From Chitinophaga pinensis (GTDB lineage: Bacteria; Bacteroidota; Bacteroidia; M30B66): DNA of 13,074 nt. A model generated the notes under the pieces. The model had not been told where the DNA came from and did no database searches. It worked only from the letters and a program-made list of their open reading frames with translations. The position numbers and the translations under genes were made by a program. This document shows, one piece after another, positions 12,919-13,074 of this stretch (the first letter of the stretch is position 1; each line of letters begins with the position of its first letter). The stretch covers positions 1 to 13,074 of the forward strand of contig CALQRR010000010.1 of assembly GCA_943333015.1 (NCBI GenBank). The letters run 5' to 3'.

Positions 12919-13074
12919 ATGAGTATGCTTAAGATAGGCGTAGTCGGTGCCGGACATCTCGGTAAAATACATCTGAAACTGATCAAGGAAATTGACTCCT
13001 ATCACCTGGCTGGTTTCTATGATGCCGATTCTGAAAATGCAGCCCAGGTTGCCAAGGATCTTGAGATTCATGCC
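12919..13074 (+). CDS. Gfo/Idh/MocA family oxidoreductase (5' part, runs off the window)
   Basis: Only the first 52 residues are present. They form the start of a Rossmann fold: LKIGVVGAGHLGKIHLKLI at about 4-22 contains the Gly-x-Gly-x-x-Gly dinucleotide-binding loop (Gly10, Gly12, Gly15) followed by the KIH helix start typical of Gfo/Idh/MocA enzymes. Asp35 in FYDAD at the end of the second strand should bind the ribose of NAD(H), which favours NAD over NADP. These enzymes oxidise or reduce sugars, sugar nucleotides or related compounds; the substrate cannot be told from this fragment. ATG codons at 12919 and 12925 are both possible starts. It is divergent from pcm. Confidence 0.85.
   Translation, partial: MSMLKIGVVGAGHLGKIHLKLIKEIDSYHLAGFYDADSENAAQVAKDLEIHA

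Overview
The window reads as a densely packed piece of a Bacteroidota chromosome, of the Flavobacteriia/Cryomorphaceae-like kind; the genus cannot be named from the sequence alone. Evidence: a TonB-dependent receptor with an N-terminal CarboxypepD_reg-like domain, a second small secreted CarboxypepD_reg-like protein, several signal peptides ending in AQ, near absence of Shine-Dalgarno sequences, and matches to the Bacteroidota -7 promoter element TAnnTTTG just upstream of start codons.

Layout. Positions 1-944 (minus): an NADPH-dependent FMN reductase-like protein, then a DoxX-like membrane protein cut by the window edge. 988-1668 (plus): a UPF0173 metallo-beta-lactamase-fold hydrolase, convergent with a YdcF/DUF218 membrane-anchored protein (1669-2298, minus); their stop codons abut. 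2418-8823 (plus): five envelope-directed genes in one direction with gaps of 22-48 bases: a small CarboxypepD_reg-like secreted protein, a TonB-dependent receptor, a CPBP-type intramembrane protease, a PD40/TolB-like beta-propeller and an M28 zinc peptidase with a C-terminal PDZ domain. 9045-9464 (minus): a secreted DUF4440/NTF2-like protein, divergent from an EntS-like MFS exporter (9516-10775, plus).

10762-10944 holds three copies of a strong palindrome with the core GGACTTAAGTCC. The first supplies the stop codon of the MFS gene and the third abuts the promoter of the next gene. The first two copies also share a downstream tail at identical spacing, so the unit is a roughly 53-base repeat rather than just a hairpin. 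This is the least explained structure in the window.

10963-12093 (plus): a DtxR/MntR-type metalloregulator followed after 3 bases by SmpB (trans-translation). 12096-12746 (minus): protein-L-isoaspartate methyltransferase, convergent with smpB by 2 bases and carrying the only obvious Shine-Dalgarno sequence here. 12919-13074 (plus): the 5' end of a Gfo/Idh/MocA oxidoreductase.

Working together: the 2418-8823 block looks like an outer-membrane uptake and periplasmic processing set (receptor, propeller, peptidase), though no substrate can be read off. The mntR-like/smpB/pcm end combines metal sensing with protein quality control. No rRNA, tRNA, CRISPR array, transposase or phage gene was seen, and no gene-free stretch exceeds about 225 bases.
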